A program made the position numbers and the translations under genes. Source: Robiginitalea marina (GTDB lineage: Bacteria > Bacteroidota > Bacteroidia > Flavobacteriales > Flavobacteriaceae). Taken from it: a stretch of DNA of 64,000 nucleotides. Shown piece after piece: positions 61,480 through 64,000 of this stretch. Positions within the stretch are counted from its first letter, which is position 1. Each line of letters opens with the position of its first letter. Under the pieces are notes generated by a model. It was not told the DNA's origin, ran no database searches, and saw nothing but the letters and a program-made list of their open reading frames with translations. The DNA lies in contig NZ_JAMXIB010000008.1 in assembly GCF_024006985.1 (NCBI RefSeq), positions 1-64,000 of the forward strand, given 5' to 3'.

Positions 61480-62235
61480 TTGAGCATACGAAACAGGAAA
61501 CAACAAGGGAAATTCAAGGCATGTTGGCTCGCCTGCCTGCTGGTGCTCCTTTTGGGCAGCCTTCAGCCCATGGCGGGCCAGCAGACCGGTGAAAACGAGC
61601 TGGGGGGGTGGTATATGTATTTCGGCACCAACCGCCTTTCACAGCGGTGGAGTTTGCATACCGAAGCCCAATGGCGTCACTACCAGTGGAGAGGGAATTT
61701 CAACCAGCTGCTGTTGCGCACCGGCATGAACTACCATATCAATCCGGAAGCCATAGCCACCCTGGGGTATGCCTATATCGGCACCGACCCGACTTTTGAA
61801 GAAAAGCCGTCGCAGGAGGCTGCCTTCGAAGGGAATTTTTTCCTGGAACACCGGATTTTTGAGCAATTTATTTTGCTCGACAGGATATGGGAATTCCGGA
61901 TCGAACACCGATACCGCCTGGAACAGCGTTTTCTGGACTTCGGCGGGGATTCCGACCTCCAGCACCGGGCGCGCTACCGCCTGCAACTCACCCTTCCCCT
62001 TACCAACACCTTCTTCGTCAATTTCTACGATGAAGTCTTCCTGAACCTGCAGGACGAGATTTTCGGGCAAAACCGCCTCTACGGGGCCCTTGGGGTACAC
62101 CTGACGGATAACAGCAACGTGCAGGTTGGGTATTTGAAAAACCATTTTCAGGGAGCGGACTTCGACCGCCTACAGGTAGCCCTGTTTTACAACCCCGACC
62201 TGCGGGGCCTTTTCAACAAGGCCAAACGCGACTAA
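61480..62235 (+). CDS. DUF2490 outer-membrane beta-barrel protein
   Basis: 251 residues. Signal peptide KFKACWLACLLVLLLGSLQPMAGQ. The remainder is alternating amphipathic strands (WSLHTEAQWRHYQWRGNFNQ, RYRLQLTLPLTNTFFVNFYD) ending in a short strand, as in DUF2490 barrels. The function is unknown. The start is a TTG at 61480 (MSIRNRKQQGKF); no ATG is available before the signal peptide. It follows the S9 gene by 12 nt. Confidence 0.85.
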   Translation: MSIRNRKQQGKFKACWLACLLVLLLGSLQPMAGQQTGENELGGWYMYFGTNRLSQRWSLHTEAQWRHYQWRGNFNQLLLRTGMNYHINPEAIATLGYAYIGTDPTFEEKPSQEAAFEGNFFLEHRIFEQFILLDRIWEFRIEHRYRLEQRFLDFGGDSDLQHRARYRLQLTLPLTNTFFVNFYDEVFLNLQDEIFGQNRLYGALGVHLTDNSNVQVGYLKNHFQGADFDRLQVALFYNPDLRGLFNKAKRD

Positions 62236-62342
62236 GCCCGGGGCAGCCATCTGTATTTGCTGGGGGAGCCCTTGCGGCCTTAGGGAGCCTACCCTTGACA
62301 GGTACCGTTTATTTTTACGACCTTAGGGCAAAGGACCCTTCC

Positions 62343-63569
62343 ATGAGAACCCAAAAAGTACATTTTGAAAATCGCCAGGGCCACCGCCTGACCGGACGGC
62401 TGGTCCTTCCGCCCAACCGCCACCCGCACCATTACGCCCTTTTCGCCCATTGTTTTACCTGCAGCAAAAACCTGGGTGCGGCCCGTCAGATCAGCCAGGC
62501 CCTGGCGGGGATGGGGTTCGGCGTGCTGCGGTTCGACTTTACGGGCCTGGGGGAAAGCGAGGGCGATTTTTCGGACACCAACTTTTCCGGCAATGTGGAA
62601 GACCTGGAAGCGGCTGCGGCCTTCCTGAAACGGGATTATGAGGCCCCCGCCCTGCTTGTGGGGCATTCCCTGGGCGGTGCGGCCGTACTTTTCGCAGCCA
62701 CCAGACTACCCACGGTACGGGCGGTGGCTACCGTGGGGGCGCCTTCAGACCCGGATCACGTCACCCGCCTGCTCAAAAGCAGCCTGGAAGAAATCCGGGA
62801 AGAAGGCATGGCCAGGGTCAACATCGGCGGCCGTGGGTTCACCATACAGCGGCAATTCCTCGAAGACCTCCGGAACCACTCCCTGGATCGGGCGATCAAA
62901 GGCCTGGAAGCCTCCCTGCTGATCCTGCATTCCCCCCAGGACCGGGTGGTTTCCGTGGACAATGCCGAGAAGATTTATCGCGCCGCCCGCCACCCCAAGA
63001 GTTTCCTGAGCCTGGACGGGGCAGACCACCTCCTGAGCCGGGCGGAAGACGCCTCCTATGCAGGGCAGGTCATCGGGAGCTGGGCCTCCCGATACCTGGA
63101 AAGGCAGCGGGAAGAGCCGCTGAAAAGCGACCATCAGGTGGTGGCCAGCCTCGACGCGGAAGATGGCTTCACCACCCGCATGAAAGTGGGAAACCATTAC
63201 CTGACCGCAGATGAGCCGGTCTCCTATTCGGGAAATGATTTCGGCCCTTCCCCATACGAATTGCTTTCGGCCAGCCTGTCGGCCTGTACGGCAATGACCC
63301 TTCAAATGTATGCCCGCCGAAAGGGCTGGCCCCTGGAAAATGTGGAGGTCCACACCTCATACGCCCGGGAGCACGCCCGGGATGGGCTGGAATGCATGGA
63401 GGACCCGAATGCAAAAATTGACACCTTCCACCGCGTCGTGGAATTCTCCGGGGCCCTGGACAAGGACCAACGCTCCCGCCTGTTGGAAATCGCGGGGCGC
63501 TGTCCGGTACACCGGACCCTGGAGTCCCCCATCCAGGTCCTTACCCGGGAGGCGGAAGATCGCCCGTAA
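62343..63569 (+). CDS. Alpha/beta hydrolase - OsmC fusion protein
   Basis: 408 residues, cytoplasmic. The N-terminal alpha/beta hydrolase (about 1-250) has FAHCFTCSKNL, the nucleophile Ser109 in LLVGHSLGGAAVLF and a His in DGADHLLSR. The C-terminal OsmC domain (about 270-408) has both redox cysteines: Cys315 in ASLSACTAMTLQMYA and Cys387 in AGRCPVHRTLE. OsmC proteins reduce organic hydroperoxides; the hydrolase part may release the peroxide from an ester. The start at 62343 is preferred over a TTG at 62295. Confidence 0.93.
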   Translation: MRTQKVHFENRQGHRLTGRLVLPPNRHPHHYALFAHCFTCSKNLGAARQISQALAGMGFGVLRFDFTGLGESEGDFSDTNFSGNVEDLEAAAAFLKRDYEAPALLVGHSLGGAAVLFAATRLPTVRAVATVGAPSDPDHVTRLLKSSLEEIREEGMARVNIGGRGFTIQRQFLEDLRNHSLDRAIKGLEASLLILHSPQDRVVSVDNAEKIYRAARHPKSFLSLDGADHLLSRAEDASYAGQVIGSWASRYLERQREEPLKSDHQVVASLDAEDGFTTRMKVGNHYLTADEPVSYSGNDFGPSPYELLSASLSACTAMTLQMYARRKGWPLENVEVHTSYAREHARDGLECMEDPNAKIDTFHRVVEFSGALDKDQRSRLLEIAGRCPVHRTLESPIQVLTREAEDRP

Positions 63570-63577
63570 AGCGCCGG

Positions 63578-63608
63578 TTGACAACCACTGCTGAATTCCG
63601 TATCTTTA
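63578..63608 (+). promoter_or_regulatory. Promoter of the superoxide dismutase gene (TTG-N20-TATCTTTA)
   Basis: TTG at 63578-63580, 20-nt spacer, TATCTTTA at 63601-63608, same spacing as the decarboxylase promoter. Leader of about 20 nt. Confidence 0.5.
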
Positions 63609-63632
63609 AAGCCAACCCAAAAAACGATCCCG

Positions 63633-64000
63633 ATGAAAAAACGCACCTTTCTGAAAAGAACCGCCATGGCCGCCACCGGAGTTACGGTAGCCCCTTCCCT
63701 CCTGTTCAGTTCCTGCAAAGGCGAACCAAAAGCAGCAGAACCAGCGGCAGCCGCGTTGGCCCCGGTCGTTTTTGAACTTCCCGAAATCCCCTATGGCTAC
63801 AATGCCTTCCCGGAAATCATCGACGCGATGACCATGGAGATCCACCACTCCAAACACCACCAGGGGTATACCAACAACCTGAATGCTGCCTTGAAGGAAG
63901 CGGGCATTGGGGACAAAACACTTGAGGAGATCCTGGCTATGGACACCCTGCCCACGGCCATCCGCAATAACGGGGGAGGATATTACAACCATAACCTGTA
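63633..64000 (+). CDS. Exported Fe/Mn superoxide dismutase (partial, runs off the window)
   Basis: 122 residues visible. The N-terminus KKRTFLKRTAMAATGVTVAP then SLLFSSC combines a Tat-like KRxFLK motif with a possible lipobox (FSSC). The mature part starts FELPEIPYGYNAFPEIIDAM and has the first metal His region EIHHSKHHQGYTNNLNAAL and the second NGGGYYNHNL. Members without a signal are cytoplasmic; this one appears to be exported and perhaps lipid-anchored, protecting the envelope from superoxide. The C-terminal metal ligands lie beyond the window. Confidence 0.92.
   Translation, partial: MKKRTFLKRTAMAATGVTVAPSLLFSSCKGEPKAAEPAAAALAPVVFELPEIPYGYNAFPEIIDAMTMEIHHSKHHQGYTNNLNAALKEAGIGDKTLEEILAMDTLPTAIRNNGGGYYNHNL

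Overview
The window is GC-rich chromosomal DNA from a member of the Bacteroidota, most likely a high-GC marine Flavobacteriaceae (Robiginitalea-like; this name is an inference from gene content and composition, not a database match). Supporting signs are promoters of the TTG-N17-20-TAnnTTTG type, DUF4199/DUF2490/DUF3124 proteins, the Bacteroidota GlmU-like protein, type B L31, a single-chain PurL, many lipoproteins and Tat-like exported proteins, and almost no Shine-Dalgarno signals.

Layout. 0-4.8 kb: carB and rpmH on the minus strand, diverging from a secreted protein and a TPR membrane protein. 4.8-6.7 kb: a decayed IS3-family transposase followed by an AT-rich island of small exported proteins, two of which lack a normal start codon. 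6.8-12.4 kb: minus-strand cell-envelope and RNA genes (SdpI-like, lytic transglycosylase, hydrolase, mtaB, GlmU-like, rpmE2), with one small plus-strand acetyltransferase-like gene. 12.5-17.7 kb: DUF4199 protein, glycosyltransferase, phosphohexomutase, lipid-type ABC exporter. 17.8-19.4 kb: an ECF sigma factor cassette with two matching ECF-type promoters. 19.4-27.6 kb: beta-propeller lipoprotein, RsmB-like methyltransferase, purL, S9 peptidase. 27.8-35.7 kb: fatty-acid degradation (acyl-CoA ligase, MarR regulator, fadN-fadA-fadE). 35.9-41.5 kb: PLP decarboxylase, GH15 enzyme, fused trehalose-phosphate synthase/phosphatase. 41.6-51.7 kb: a plus-strand run of exported hydrolases (PD40 propeller, M28, HExxH lipoprotein, M1, two amidohydrolases, a TIM-barrel isomerase) and a CDP-alcohol phosphatidyltransferase. 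51.9-61.5 kb: two large sortilin-like propeller proteins on either side of two small envelope genes, then an S9 peptidase. 61.5-64 kb: DUF2490 protein, hydrolase-OsmC fusion, and an exported Fe/Mn superoxide dismutase cut by the window end.

How it fits together. The window combines core metabolism (pyrimidine and purine synthesis, ribosomal proteins) with a heterotroph's scavenging equipment: extracytoplasmic peptidases, amidohydrolases and propellers feeding amino acids, plus a complete beta-oxidation set under a probable local MarR repressor.

The least expected signals are non-coding: (i) a C-rich repeat (C-tract, then AAAATTACCC-like, then CCTGCA-like) in four intergenic spots, each downstream of a gene and in its sense orientation; (ii) matching ECF promoters placed so close to their start codons that the mRNAs should be nearly leaderless; (iii) a 30-bp promoter module shared by two unrelated genes; and (iv) an intact lipoprotein reading frame without an AUG, GUG or UUG start. 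No tRNA, rRNA or CRISPR array was seen.
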